From an uncultured Bacteroidales bacterium (GTDB taxonomy: Bacteria; Bacteroidota; Bacteroidia; Bacteroidales; F082), in contig CALEMB010000077.1 of the NCBI GenBank assembly GCA_937902805.1, positions 1 through 10,777 of the forward strand: a stretch of 10,777 bases of DNA. Reading direction: 5' to 3'. This document shows positions 1 through 6,284 of this stretch, piece after piece. The notes under the pieces are model-generated. The model worked only from the letters and a program-made list of their open reading frames with translations, was not told where the DNA came from and did not search any database. Positions within the stretch are counted from its first letter, which is position 1. The number at the start of each line of letters is the position of its first letter. The translations under genes were made by a program, and so were the position numbers.

Positions 1-88
1 AGCCTGTCAAAGGGCCGACCATAAAACAGCAATCTTTATGTGTTATATGTACATATTAGAAACCGGCCCTTCGACAGGCTCAGGGACC
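1..88. repeat. Inverted-repeat (REP-like) element at window edge
   Basis: Bases 1-17 and 64-80 are inverted repeats matching at 16 of 17 positions (AGCCTGTCAAAGGGCCG against CGGCCCTTCGACAGGCT). They enclose a 46-bp AT-rich spacer that holds a perfect 12-bp palindrome at 45-56 (ATATGTACATAT). The right arm continues into CAGGGACC, so CCCT (67-70) can also pair with AGGG (82-85). It sits directly after the stop of the LUD gene and could act as the 3' end of the rsfS-ftsH-LUD transcript. The CCTTCGACAGGCTCAGG word resembles dispersed palindromic repeats I recall from Bacteroidetes genomes. The element may extend beyond base 1. Confidence 0.7.
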
Positions 89-91
89 TAG

Positions 92-766
92 TTATTCCTC
101 ATCTACCAAAAACACCGCCACCTGCCTAATTCCACTGGCACCAATAACCAATGTCTGCTCAATGTCGGTGCTACGGCTCGGCCCCGTGATGATAGTCAGC
201 TGCGAGGGCTTGTTTTTGGCATATTTCCGTTTCACGGTCTGGAAGGCGGTGCGCATCCCAGGAACGATTTGCTCCGTGGTAGCATACACCAAAAGTATAT
301 CAGGCAAAGCGTAAGCCTCGCGGCTCTGCGTTAGCGCGTCGGAAAGGACGATGCTGCCGGTCTGTGCCACTAAGCACTCACAGCCCATCAGGCTGACGAG
401 CTTCTGCTTGGGCTCTCGCACCTTGCTTTCAGTATAGGGGATTCCATATTTACTCAACAAACGCTGCATCTCGGGGCTGGTACACCACAGTGGCTCCCAT
501 CCGTTTTCGGGTGCCAGCTGCTTGAGGCAATCGGCAAACTCAGCCTCGCTCTCCAGATACACGAAGATGCCACCATGTTCCTTGAAGTTCTGCACAAAGG
601 TGATGGCCGTGCCGTCCTCTTCCCTAATGGGCACCCAGGTCTCGGTGCGCTGGTCAATGTCCTTGAACAGAGCCTCCTGCCGCTCGATGAGGGCGTTGCG
701 CACCTTGGCGAGCATCTGCTCCTTGAAGGTGGTGTCGGTGTTCTCTCCTTTGTTGTCCCAAGCCAT
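92..766 (-). CDS. LUD domain protein (LutC/YkgG-like), ftsH-linked
   Basis: A 224-residue protein with no signal peptide or membrane segment, so cytoplasmic. The C-terminal half carries the LUD (DUF162) hallmarks: AQTGSIVLSD at 134-143 and GPSRSTDIE at 195-203, followed by a hydrophobic strand ending VFLVDEE. In this family LutC is a subunit of the LutABC lactate oxidation complex, but here there is no lutA or lutB. The gene lies 4 bp after ftsH, in an operon with rsfS and ftsH. I recall this LUD copy following ftsH in other Bacteroidetes, with no settled function. Its role is therefore open: a lactate-utilisation role is not supported by the context, and coupling to FtsH is only suggested by position. 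The family assignment is secure; the substrate is unknown. The ATG at 766 is the only start that fits the 4-bp spacing. Confidence 0.88.
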   Translation of the reverse strand: MAWDNKGENTDTTFKEQMLAKVRNALIERQEALFKDIDQRTETWVPIREEDGTAITFVQNFKEHGGIFVYLESEAEFADCLKQLAPENGWEPLWCTSPEMQRLLSKYGIPYTESKVREPKQKLVSLMGCECLVAQTGSIVLSDALTQSREAYALPDILLVYATTEQIVPGMRTAFQTVKRKYAKNKPSQLTIITGPSRSTDIEQTLVIGASGIRQVAVFLVDEE

Positions 767-770
767 GGCG

Positions 771-2813
771 TTATGCGTTTTCGGGTTCGTTTCCAGGTTG
801 TGCCTCAGTCTCCTTCTCCGCCGCTTTCAATGCAGCTTCCTTCAGCTTCTCGTCCTCCGAGTTGCCCCAGGGGCGCTTGCCGAAGATGTGCTCCAGGTCC
901 TCGCCAAAAATGACTTCCTCTTCAACGAGCTTGGTAGCCAGCTGCGTCAAGCCATCGCGATGCTCAGTCAGGATGGTGATGGCATCCTTATAGGCCTTCT
1001 CAACGATGAAACTCACGCGTTGGTCGATGGTCTCAGCGGTCTTTTCGCTGTAGGGCTTCGTCAGGCTATAGTCCTGCTGGCCCGATGAGTCGTAATAGCT
1101 CAGGTTGCCGATTTCCTCGTCCAAGCCGTAATAGGTCACCATGGCAAAGGCCTGTTTGGTTACTTTTTCAAGGTCGGACAAGGCACCCGTAGAGATTTGT
1201 CCGAAGACGACCTGCTCAGCGGCACGACCGCCCAAAGTGGCAATCATCTCGTGGTACATCTGCTCCTTGGTGGTGATTTGGCGCTCCTCAGGCAGATACC
1301 ACGCGGCACCGAGGGAGTTGCCACGCGGCACGATGGTCACCTTCACCAAAGGATGGGCATATTGCAGCAGCCAGCTCGTCGTGGCATGGCCTGCCTCGTG
1401 GAAGGCGATGACCTTCTTCTCTTCGGGGGTAATAATCTTATTCTTCTTCTCCAAGCCACCGATGATGCGGTCGACGGCATCGAGGAAGTCCTGCTTGTCG
1501 ATTTCTTCCTTGCCTTTGCGGGCGGCCATCAATGCGGCTTCGTTGCACACATTGGCAATGTCGGCACCCGAGAAGCCAGGCGTCTGCTTGGCCAAGAAGT
1601 CCTTGTCAACATCCTTACCCAGTTTCAAGCCACGCATGTGCACCTCGAAGATTTCCTTACGGCCCACGATATCGGGCAACTCCACATAGATTTGGCGGTC
1701 GAAACGTCCGGCACGGAGCAGAGCCTTGTCCAAGATGTCGGCACGGTTGGTGGCGGCCAACACAATGACACCTGAGTTGGTGCCGAAGCCGTCCATCTCG
1801 GTCAGCAGCTGGTTTAGCGTACTCTCACGCTCATCGTTGCCGCCTGTGATGGCACTCTTGCCACGGGCACGGCCTATGGCATCGATTTCGTCGATGAAGA
1901 TGATGCACGGGGCCTTCGATTTGGCGTTGCTGAACAGGTCGCGGACACGTGAGGCACCCACGCCAACGAACATTTCCACGAAGTCGGAGCCTGACAGGCT
2001 GAAGAACGGCACATTGGCCTCGCCTGCCACACTCTTGGCCAGCAGGGTCTTACCCGTTCCAGGAGGGCCTACAAGCAGCACTCCCTTCGGAATCTTGCCA
2101 CCAAGTTTGGTATATTTCTCCGGATTCTTCAGGAAATCGACGACTTCCATAATCTCCACCTTGGCTTCTTCCAAGCCTGCCACATCCTTGAATGTCACGT
2201 TGACACTCGTGTTCTTGTCGTAGAGTTGCGCCCTCGACTTGCCGATATTGAAAATCGAGCCAGGGCCACCACCCATGTTGCGGCCCATGCCACGCATCAA
2301 GATGATGTAAAACACGACGAGCAGGCCAAAGGGTAACACCCACGCCAGAATGTCAGACATCCAGTTGTTACGCTTCACATTGCTGATATACACGGGATTG
2401 GCTATGCCTTCCTGGGCGTTCTCCACCATCTCCTCAAAACGCTCCAACGAGCCGATTTTATAGGTGTAGTTAGGGCTCGCCGTAAATCCATTTGAAGTGG
2501 ACTTTGCATCAGGGAAATAAATACTTAGACCCTTCTCGTTGAGGTAAACCAAGGCGTCCTCCCTGTTGACGAGTTCGATTTTACCCACCTCCTGTTTTTG
2601 CAGCAGTTCGATGAGCTTGCCTTGGTTGATGTCCTCGGTCGGAGTGGCAGCATCCCTGCCAAAAAAGTTCACGCCAATCAGCACAGCGAACAAAATGGCA
2701 TATATCCACATCAGATTGAACCGCCTCTTTTCCTTCGGTTTCTGATTGGGTTGGTTGGGCTGATTAGGCTGGTTCTGGTTGTTGCCAGCCCCATTAGTCT
2801 CGTTATTCTCCAT
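771..2813 (-). CDS. ftsH: ATP-dependent zinc metalloprotease FtsH
   Basis: FtsH is the membrane-bound AAA+ protease that extracts and degrades membrane and short-lived cytosolic proteins as a hexamer. The 680-residue protein shows the full layout: an N/Q/P-rich cytoplasmic start (residues 3-27, with NQP repeats), TM1 at about 34-51, a small periplasmic domain, TM2 at about 153-173, Walker A GPPGTGKT (249-256), the pore-loop motif MFVG (281-284), Walker B IIFIDE (304-309), SRH arginine fingers R370 and R373, and the zinc site HEAGH (472-476) with Asp547 as the likely third ligand. The C-terminus is a charged tail of K, E and A. All catalytic residues are present, so it should be active. It lies 24 bp after rsfS and 4 bp before the LUD gene, indicating co-transcription. 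The ATG at 2813 places the N-terminus correctly before TM1. Confidence 0.98.
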   Translation of the reverse strand: MENNETNGAGNNQNQPNQPNQPNQKPKEKRRFNLMWIYAILFAVLIGVNFFGRDAATPTEDINQGKLIELLQKQEVGKIELVNREDALVYLNEKGLSIYFPDAKSTSNGFTASPNYTYKIGSLERFEEMVENAQEGIANPVYISNVKRNNWMSDILAWVLPFGLLVVFYIILMRGMGRNMGGGPGSIFNIGKSRAQLYDKNTSVNVTFKDVAGLEEAKVEIMEVVDFLKNPEKYTKLGGKIPKGVLLVGPPGTGKTLLAKSVAGEANVPFFSLSGSDFVEMFVGVGASRVRDLFSNAKSKAPCIIFIDEIDAIGRARGKSAITGGNDERESTLNQLLTEMDGFGTNSGVIVLAATNRADILDKALLRAGRFDRQIYVELPDIVGRKEIFEVHMRGLKLGKDVDKDFLAKQTPGFSGADIANVCNEAALMAARKGKEEIDKQDFLDAVDRIIGGLEKKNKIITPEEKKVIAFHEAGHATTSWLLQYAHPLVKVTIVPRGNSLGAAWYLPEERQITTKEQMYHEMIATLGGRAAEQVVFGQISTGALSDLEKVTKQAFAMVTYYGLDEEIGNLSYYDSSGQQDYSLTKPYSEKTAETIDQRVSFIVEKAYKDAITILTEHRDGLTQLATKLVEEEVIFGEDLEHIFGKRPWGNSEDEKLKEAALKAAEKETEAQPGNEPENA

Positions 2814-2837
2814 TGTAAATTTTTGATTTTGAAAAGA

Positions 2838-3215
2838 TTATTCTTCCGTTGCCTTCACAACTCTTTCGGCATCGGCCCAAAGTTCCTCAAGTTTATAGAA
2901 CTCACGTTTCGATTCAAGGAACACATGAACGACGACATCAACGAAGTCTATCAAAATCCATTCCGTATTTTCGCGGCCTTCCACATGGTAGGGCTTGCTG
3001 TGCGTCTTTTCGAAGACCAGCTCCTCCACCTTGTCGGCGATGGCATCCACCTGCGTCTTGGAAGGCGCGTGGCAGATGACGAAATAATCCGTCACGGCGG
3101 TGGTGATTTCGCGCAGGTCCAAGGTGACGATTTCCTTGCCTTTCACGGCTTCCATGGCCTCTATCGTCGCGGCCACAATCTCTTCAACATTATCTGTTTG
3201 GTGTCTTACTCTCAT
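2838..3215 (-). CDS. rsfS: Ribosome silencing factor RsfS
   Basis: A 125-residue protein matching the RsfS/Iojap (DUF143) family along its length. Family marks are the KGKEIVTLDLR strand (about residues 25-35), the TDYFVICHAPSKTQVDAIAD stretch (about 42-61), and the EGRENTEWILIDFVDVVVHVF core (about 79-99) followed by the FYKLEELWADA tail. RsfS binds ribosomal protein uL14 (L14) and blocks joining of 50S and 30S subunits during nutrient limitation. It is the first gene of the rsfS-ftsH-LUD operon, with a TAnnTTTG promoter about 90 bp upstream and a leader that holds nested inverted repeats. Length is typical for the family, and the ATG at 3215 is the natural start. Confidence 0.95.
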   Translation of the reverse strand: MRVRHQTDNVEEIVAATIEAMEAVKGKEIVTLDLREITTAVTDYFVICHAPSKTQVDAIADKVEELVFEKTHSKPYHVEGRENTEWILIDFVDVVVHVFLESKREFYKLEELWADAERVVKATEE

Positions 3216-3227
3216 AGTTTTATTGAC

Positions 3228-3290
3228 TCGGGACGCGGGACTTTATGACGCGAGACTGTCTCGCAGTCCCGTGTCTCGCAGTCTCGTGTC
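3228..3290. repeat. GGGACGCGGGAC-type repeat with nested hairpins
   Basis: This 63-bp stretch lies in the rsfS leader. It contains a tandem pair of 15-mers, 3261-3275 and 3276-3290, differing at one base (TCGCAGTCCCGTGTC against TCGCAGTCTCGTGTC). It also contains a perfect inverted repeat GCGAGAC-T-GTCTCGC (3250-3264), nested within CGGGACT (3236-3242) and AGTCCCG (3265-3271). The 16-mer TCGGGACGCGGGACTT at 3228-3243 recurs exactly at 9903-9918. This looks like a dispersed short repeat; it could also fold in the rsfS mRNA leader. Confidence 0.7.
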
Positions 3291-3303
3291 TGTTATTAAG
3301 GGG

Positions 3304-3331
3304 CAAAAGTAAGCATTTTTAAATTATCAAA
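3304..3331 (-). promoter_or_regulatory. Putative rsfS operon promoter
   Basis: On the minus strand TACTTTTG (plus 3311-3304) matches the Bacteroidetes -7 consensus TAnnTTTG, and TTTG (plus 3331-3328) lies 16 bp upstream as a -33 element, slightly closer than usual. Transcription would start near 3297, giving a leader of about 80 nt through the hairpin repeat. Confidence 0.6.
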
Positions 3332-3352
3332 CCTTATTTCTCAAAAAAACCT

Positions 3353-3360
3353 TATTTTTG
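3353..3360 (+). promoter_or_regulatory. Putative promoter -7 box for the KdsC-like gene
   Basis: TATTTTTG fits TAnnTTTG and lies 19 bp before the ATG at 3380, giving a very short leader. No clear TTTG -33 element is seen. It is back to back with the rsfS promoter in an AT-rich 60-bp divergent control region. Confidence 0.5.
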
Positions 3361-3379
3361 GAGCCTAAAACCAAAGAAA

Positions 3380-3901
3380 ATGAGCGACACCAACGAAATA
3401 CTACGCCCTATCACCACATTCATCTTCGACTTCGACGGCGTGATGACCGACGGAAAGGTATATTGCGACTTTGAGGGACACCCCTTGCGTGCCACCAACG
3501 TCAAAGACGGCTACGCGATACAGCTGGCCACCAAGTTGGGCTACAACGTGGCGGTCATTTCGGGTGCCGTCTGCCCTTCGACCATCGTCCGCATGAACAG
3601 CCTCGGTGTGACCGATGTCTTCACGGGCATCCCCAACAAAGTGCTGAAACTCAAGGAATACATGCAGGAGAAAGGCCTTAAGGCCGAAGAAATCGTCTTC
3701 ATGGGCGACGACATCCCCGACCTGCGGGTGATGCAATGCGTGGGGCTCCCCGCCTGCCCTGCCGACGCCGTTCCTGAGGTAAAGGCCATCAGCCGATACA
3801 TCAGCGAGCAGCCTGGCGGCAAAGGAGCCGTCCGCGACGTCATCGAGCGCGTCCTGAAAGTACAGGGCAAGTGGATGACGGCAGAAGCTTATGCGTGGTA
3901 A
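3380..3901 (+). CDS. kdsC: KdsC-like HAD phosphatase (Kdo-8-phosphate phosphatase)
   Basis: A 173-residue soluble HAD-superfamily phosphatase of the small, cap-less subclass that forms tetramers. HAD motif I is DFDGVMTDG (17-25: nucleophile D17, acid/base D19). Motif II is ISGA (60-63), a conserved Lys is in the NKVLKLKEY stretch (86-94), and motif IV is GDDIPD (109-114). The family-typical NVKDGYAIQL segment lies at 40-49. KdsC removes phosphate from Kdo-8-phosphate before Kdo is activated for lipid A attachment, which fits a Gram-negative. Other members of this subclass act on related sugar acid phosphates, so the substrate is assigned by family likeness. It is divergent from rsfS. No other Kdo gene is in the window. 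GC content is high (63% in 3781-3840), unlike the next gene. Confidence 0.88.
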   Translation: MSDTNEILRPITTFIFDFDGVMTDGKVYCDFEGHPLRATNVKDGYAIQLATKLGYNVAVISGAVCPSTIVRMNSLGVTDVFTGIPNKVLKLKEYMQEKGLKAEEIVFMGDDIPDLRVMQCVGLPACPADAVPEVKAISRYISEQPGGKGAVRDVIERVLKVQGKWMTAEAYAW

Positions 3902-3938
3902 AAGCCAGCTAAATCCGTATACAAAAAAGATATTTGAT

Positions 3939-3946
3939 TACCTTTG
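3939..3946 (+). promoter_or_regulatory. TAnnTTTG box just before the nuclease-like gene
   Basis: TACCTTTG is an exact -7 consensus ending 4 bp before the ATG at 3951. A transcript starting 5-7 nt downstream would begin at or just inside that ATG, so either the mRNA is leaderless, the box is a chance match, or the real start is the upstream ATG at 3891. Confidence 0.4.
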
Positions 3947-3950
3947 CGCC

Positions 3951-4463
3951 ATGTTTAGAACAGAGGATTTCATAATTGACGAGGTTTTCGGTGAGCGGTT
4001 GCTTATCAGCAAGCAAGCCGACCAATCTGAACTTGATGAAAACATTCGTGTGGCGAGGGTGTTGTTGAATTGCTTCGACGACATGAGAATCCGTATCAAT
4101 GAACATTTACTGATTTTCGGCCACAAAAATCCTGAATATACCATTAATGAGAAACTTGGCGATCGAAAGGGCGTGGAAAGCGAAAACGGAATTAAATCGG
4201 CATTTCGAAAGGCTAAGGAACAAGGTTGCCAGACGGTAGTGCTTGATTTCGACATGCACATGGCGGACGACATGCTTAAAACCAAGAAAATCGCTTCGGG
4301 CATTTATGGTAGGCATGACGATTTCATTAGTGGAATCATCAATGAGTGTTATGTGGTTCACAATTGCAAGGCCGTTGTGGTGGAGACCAATGTATTTGCA
4401 GATACCGACAAGGATGCCGTCAAACAAAAGATTGAGGATGAACTGGAAAAACTGAGGACATAA
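3951..4463 (+). CDS. Putative PD-(D/E)xK / CdiA-CT-like nuclease-fold protein
   Basis: I do not recognise a named gene. The 170-residue protein has no signal peptide or membrane segment. Its centre reads PEY (61-63), a short strand, then DRK (71-73), SEN (77-79), a basic helix and the hydrophobic strand VVLDF (96-100). This order (acidic residue, D/E-x-K, amphipathic helix, VVLD strand) resembles the PD-(D/E)xK-type domain of CdiA-CT tRNA nucleases and similar C-terminal domains of phage head proteins. That link is inferred from the motif, with no alignment behind it. If it is a toxin-like nuclease, no immunity partner is visible nearby. GC content is lower (45% in 4141-4200) than in kdsC (63%), suggesting acquisition. 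The alternative start at 3891 gives 190 residues and overlaps the kdsC stop by 11 nt; I prefer 3951 because the promoter-like box lies between them. Confidence 0.6.
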   Translation: MFRTEDFIIDEVFGERLLISKQADQSELDENIRVARVLLNCFDDMRIRINEHLLIFGHKNPEYTINEKLGDRKGVESENGIKSAFRKAKEQGCQTVVLDFDMHMADDMLKTKKIASGIYGRHDDFISGIINECYVVHNCKAVVVETNVFADTDKDAVKQKIEDELEKLRT

Positions 4464-4482
4464 CCTTGTGGGCTATGTCCTC
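4447..4482 (-). terminator. Intrinsic terminator (minus strand) between convergent units
   Basis: A perfect 9-bp stem, GAGGACATA (4454-4462) with TATGTCCTC (4474-4482), extended by CC/GG pairs inside the loop. On the minus strand it is followed by AG and TTTTT (4451-4447), so it is a canonical Rho-independent terminator in that direction. On the plus strand no T-run follows, though the hairpin includes the stop codon of the upstream plus-strand gene and may still protect its 3' end. Confidence 0.65.
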
Positions 4483-4557
4483 GTATGGGGGTCAGAATGG
4501 TCCAGCTTGAATATTGCTGCAAAAGCAAACTGTTCGCGCCCTCTGACGACAATCTGA
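4447..4557 (-). ncRNA. Candidate small RNA with own promoter and terminator
   Basis: Between two convergent genes the minus strand holds an exact TAnnTTTG box (4570-4563), then about 110 nt without a convincing reading frame, then an intrinsic terminator. The RNA could fold. GTCAGA (plus 4547-4542) can pair with TCTGAC (plus 4496-4491), enclosing a smaller hairpin TTGCT-TTTGC-AGCAA (within 4512-4526), before the terminator stem. A CGTCAGA word occurs twice near the 5' end (plus 4542-4548 and 4553-4559). The last ~17 nt are antisense to the end of the nuclease-like gene. I cannot match it to a known RNA family. Confidence 0.4.
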
Positions 4558-4562
4558 CGCTG

Positions 4563-4570
4563 CAAAGATA
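4563..4570 (-). promoter_or_regulatory. Putative promoter of candidate small RNA
   Basis: Minus-strand TATCTTTG is an exact Bacteroidetes -7 box. A TTGC word lies 18 bp upstream as a weak -33 candidate. No protein-coding frame downstream on this strand looks real, which points to an untranslated transcript. Confidence 0.5.
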
Positions 4571-4643
4571 ATACAATTTTCCCATCCCGCAAGGGCTTTC
4601 GTGATATTTTTCCATTTTCCACAAAAAAAGCCCGATGCCATAC

Positions 4644-6068
4644 TTAATCTGTTGGACAAACTAAACGGACAGAGAAATGGTAATTTGATGGACTCTGTGA
4701 TAAATCAAGCGAGTTCTCTCGGAAAATCATAACTCCATTTGTGCTCGATGACGACCTGTAATGCCCTGCTGCATTCAAATTATAATAATAACCTGCATTA
4801 ACATTACCAACTGCAGGCAGAAAGACTGCTCCATTTAGTTCAAGGATACCGCTCCAATTTGTAGCAGTAATAGTATTGCTGGTGTAAATAGCACTACCGA
4901 CATTGGGTGAATTCAATTCGTAAACTGAACTGTCCCAGTCGTCAGGCAATAGAATGACGCCATTCCTATATTGTCCTGAACCAATATCAATACGCCCTTT
5001 CGCATAACGAATGCCAGAAGTAGTCGTGCGCGTATTGAAAACATATACCAATTCATCCATAGATGGCAAACGCCAATCGAAAACAGGATATGGATTGCCC
5101 CAAACATTGTATTGGAACATGTCGACCCAATTGCCGGTGTAATAACTACCTACATAATAGTATTGGGATTCGGCAAATCGCCACTCATCCGTCTTATACT
5201 GCAAATTACCTTGCGAGAAATACACTTGGTCGCCGTTGGAATTAATAGTGAATTTACCATCAACGGCACCATCTGGAATAGCGTTACCGAATTTCACTCT
5301 TTTGCTGTACGTCTGCCCTGCCGCGAAGCAGGCTTGGGTTTCGGAAAGTGTATTCGTCCGAACAACTGCTCCGCTGTGGTAGACAAAGGCCTGTGTGCCG
5401 GTGTATTCTCCAGCAGGAACGGTTAAGTAAATGGTGTTTCTACCATTCGTGCCTACGATGAAAGTGGCTCTGGCGAGGTCAGTGCTGCCACTCTTGTAGG
5501 TCAATGTGGCTTCTGCGCCTGCCGAAACGCCATCGGGAGCGAAGACGGTAAGCTTCATCATCGAGGTATTCGGAGTGAAGGTGCAGCTGATGTTGGAGCC
5601 GTTGCCATAGGTGGTGGTGCCGTAGAAAAGGTTGCACTTTGCCGCACTGGCGAGGGTGCCGTCCTGGGCGAGGAAGACGCCGCTGGTGTAAGTGTATTCC
5701 CCTGTCGCGCTCACCTCCACTGCAGAGGGATTGTTAGTGTCGCGCACATAGCAGATAAGGACGCTCATTGCCGTGGGCGTACCGATGACGGTGCCTGTGA
5801 AGGTGGCGGTTGTGGTGCCTGCGCCTTCCGTCAGGGTGAGGGTGTTCAGATGGCCGTTATAGACCACATAGAGTTGGTCGCCCTCGTCCCAAGTGGCGGT
5901 GATGGCGTCGCCACTCTCGGTGTAGCTCACCTTGGTGTCGTCGTTTACGCCGTAGGAGGCGCTGATGGTGATGGGTGTCACGGCGAGGTCGTTTTGCGGG
6001 TTTTCCTTTTTACATGCAGTCGCCAGCAAAGCCAGTATCGCTGCGAGGAAGAAGAATCGGTTTTTCAT
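4644..6068 (-). CDS. Fimbrillin-like surface lipoprotein with C-terminal lectin-like domain (copy A)
   Basis: A 474-residue lipoprotein. The signal peptide ends in LLATA-C19, a lipobox, followed by KKEN. Residues about 30-260 are beta-rich with the ATWDEGDQLYVVY pattern of Mfa/fimbrillin-like domains. Residues about 267-474 form a FISUMP/DUF1566-like C-type-lectin-fold domain: QVYFSQGNLQY (281-291), DWRLPSMDEL (331-340), VILLPDDW (371-378), GAVFLP (413-418), ending in SVRLVC (466-471). It is about 80% identical to copy B over 260 residues (207 of 260 by hand, ungapped), then diverges. Compared with copy B it lacks about 28 residues between WVDMF and DWRLP, and the usual YWSS is YRSS at 437-440, so this head is altered. 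It is last in the cluster, 216 bp after the preceding gene, with no clear promoter of its own. A surface adhesin or fimbrial tip role is inference. Confidence 0.8.
   Translation of the reverse strand: MKNRFFFLAAILALLATACKKENPQNDLAVTPITISASYGVNDDTKVSYTESGDAITATWDEGDQLYVVYNGHLNTLTLTEGAGTTTATFTGTVIGTPTAMSVLICYVRDTNNPSAVEVSATGEYTYTSGVFLAQDGTLASAAKCNLFYGTTTYGNGSNISCTFTPNTSMMKLTVFAPDGVSAGAEATLTYKSGSTDLARATFIVGTNGRNTIYLTVPAGEYTGTQAFVYHSGAVVRTNTLSETQACFAAGQTYSKRVKFGNAIPDGAVDGKFTINSNGDQVYFSQGNLQYKTDEWRFAESQYYYVGSYYTGNWVDMFQYNVWGNPYPVFDWRLPSMDELVYVFNTRTTTSGIRYAKGRIDIGSGQYRNGVILLPDDWDSSVYELNSPNVGSAIYTSNTITATNWSGILELNGAVFLPAVGNVNAGYYYNLNAAGHYRSSSSTNGVMIFRENSLDLSQSPSNYHFSVRLVCPTD
5288..6068 (-). repeat. 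Direct duplicate of lipoprotein 5' module (copy 1)
   Basis: This part of the gene (residues 1-260) is a paralogous copy of 9100-9879. The two proteins differ at 53 of 260 aligned positions without gaps, and long DNA stretches match, for example around the signal peptide and the LAQDGTLASAAKCNLFYG segment (133-150). Similarity falls sharply after the end of this module, then returns briefly at the very end of the genes. Confidence 0.85.
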
Positions 6069-6140
6069 ATGTGTTTATTTAGTAATTGCTCAGAATTAAA
6101 ACTCGGTATTAACATGGGAACCACTAACTAAACCGACAAC

Positions 6141-6227
6141 CGTCATTGCGGGCTTGACCCGCAAACTCCCAAGCGTGAAAGACCATCTTCGCGCACAGGG
6201 GATGGCGGATGCTTCTCCGCCATGACG
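6141..6227. repeat. REP-like element with two hairpins and CGTCAT termini
   Basis: An 87-bp element bounded by CGTCAT (6141-6146) and its reverse complement ATGACG (6222-6227). The left hairpin is TTGCGGG-CTTGA-CCCGCAA (6146-6164; perfect 7-bp stem, the first T belonging also to the terminal repeat). The right hairpin is ATGGCGGA-TGCTTC-TCCGCCAT (6202-6223; perfect 8-bp stem). It lies between two lipoprotein genes and could terminate, attenuate or stabilise the operon mRNA there. The TTGCGGGCTTGACCCGCAA core is a word I recall as a dispersed repeat in several phyla. Confidence 0.75.
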
Positions 6228-6284
6228 TTAAAAGCGTTATGTTAGTACTTCTCATTTTAGTGTCTTTTTTGGTGTAAGTCTTCA

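Noticed and set aside
522..1088. Long open frame on the plus strand antisense to the LUD gene and ftsH
   Set aside because: Shadow frame of two well-supported genes; no protein family likeness and no start signals.
4358..4624. An 88-codon minus-strand frame across the intergenic region
   Set aside because: It begins upstream of the promoter box, runs through the terminator hairpin and antisense to a real gene, and its Ser/Leu-rich composition looks non-coding.
4600..4640. Intrinsic terminator just after the copy A lipoprotein
   Set aside because: A T-run (minus strand, plus 4622-4629) is present but the sequence before it forms no convincing stem.
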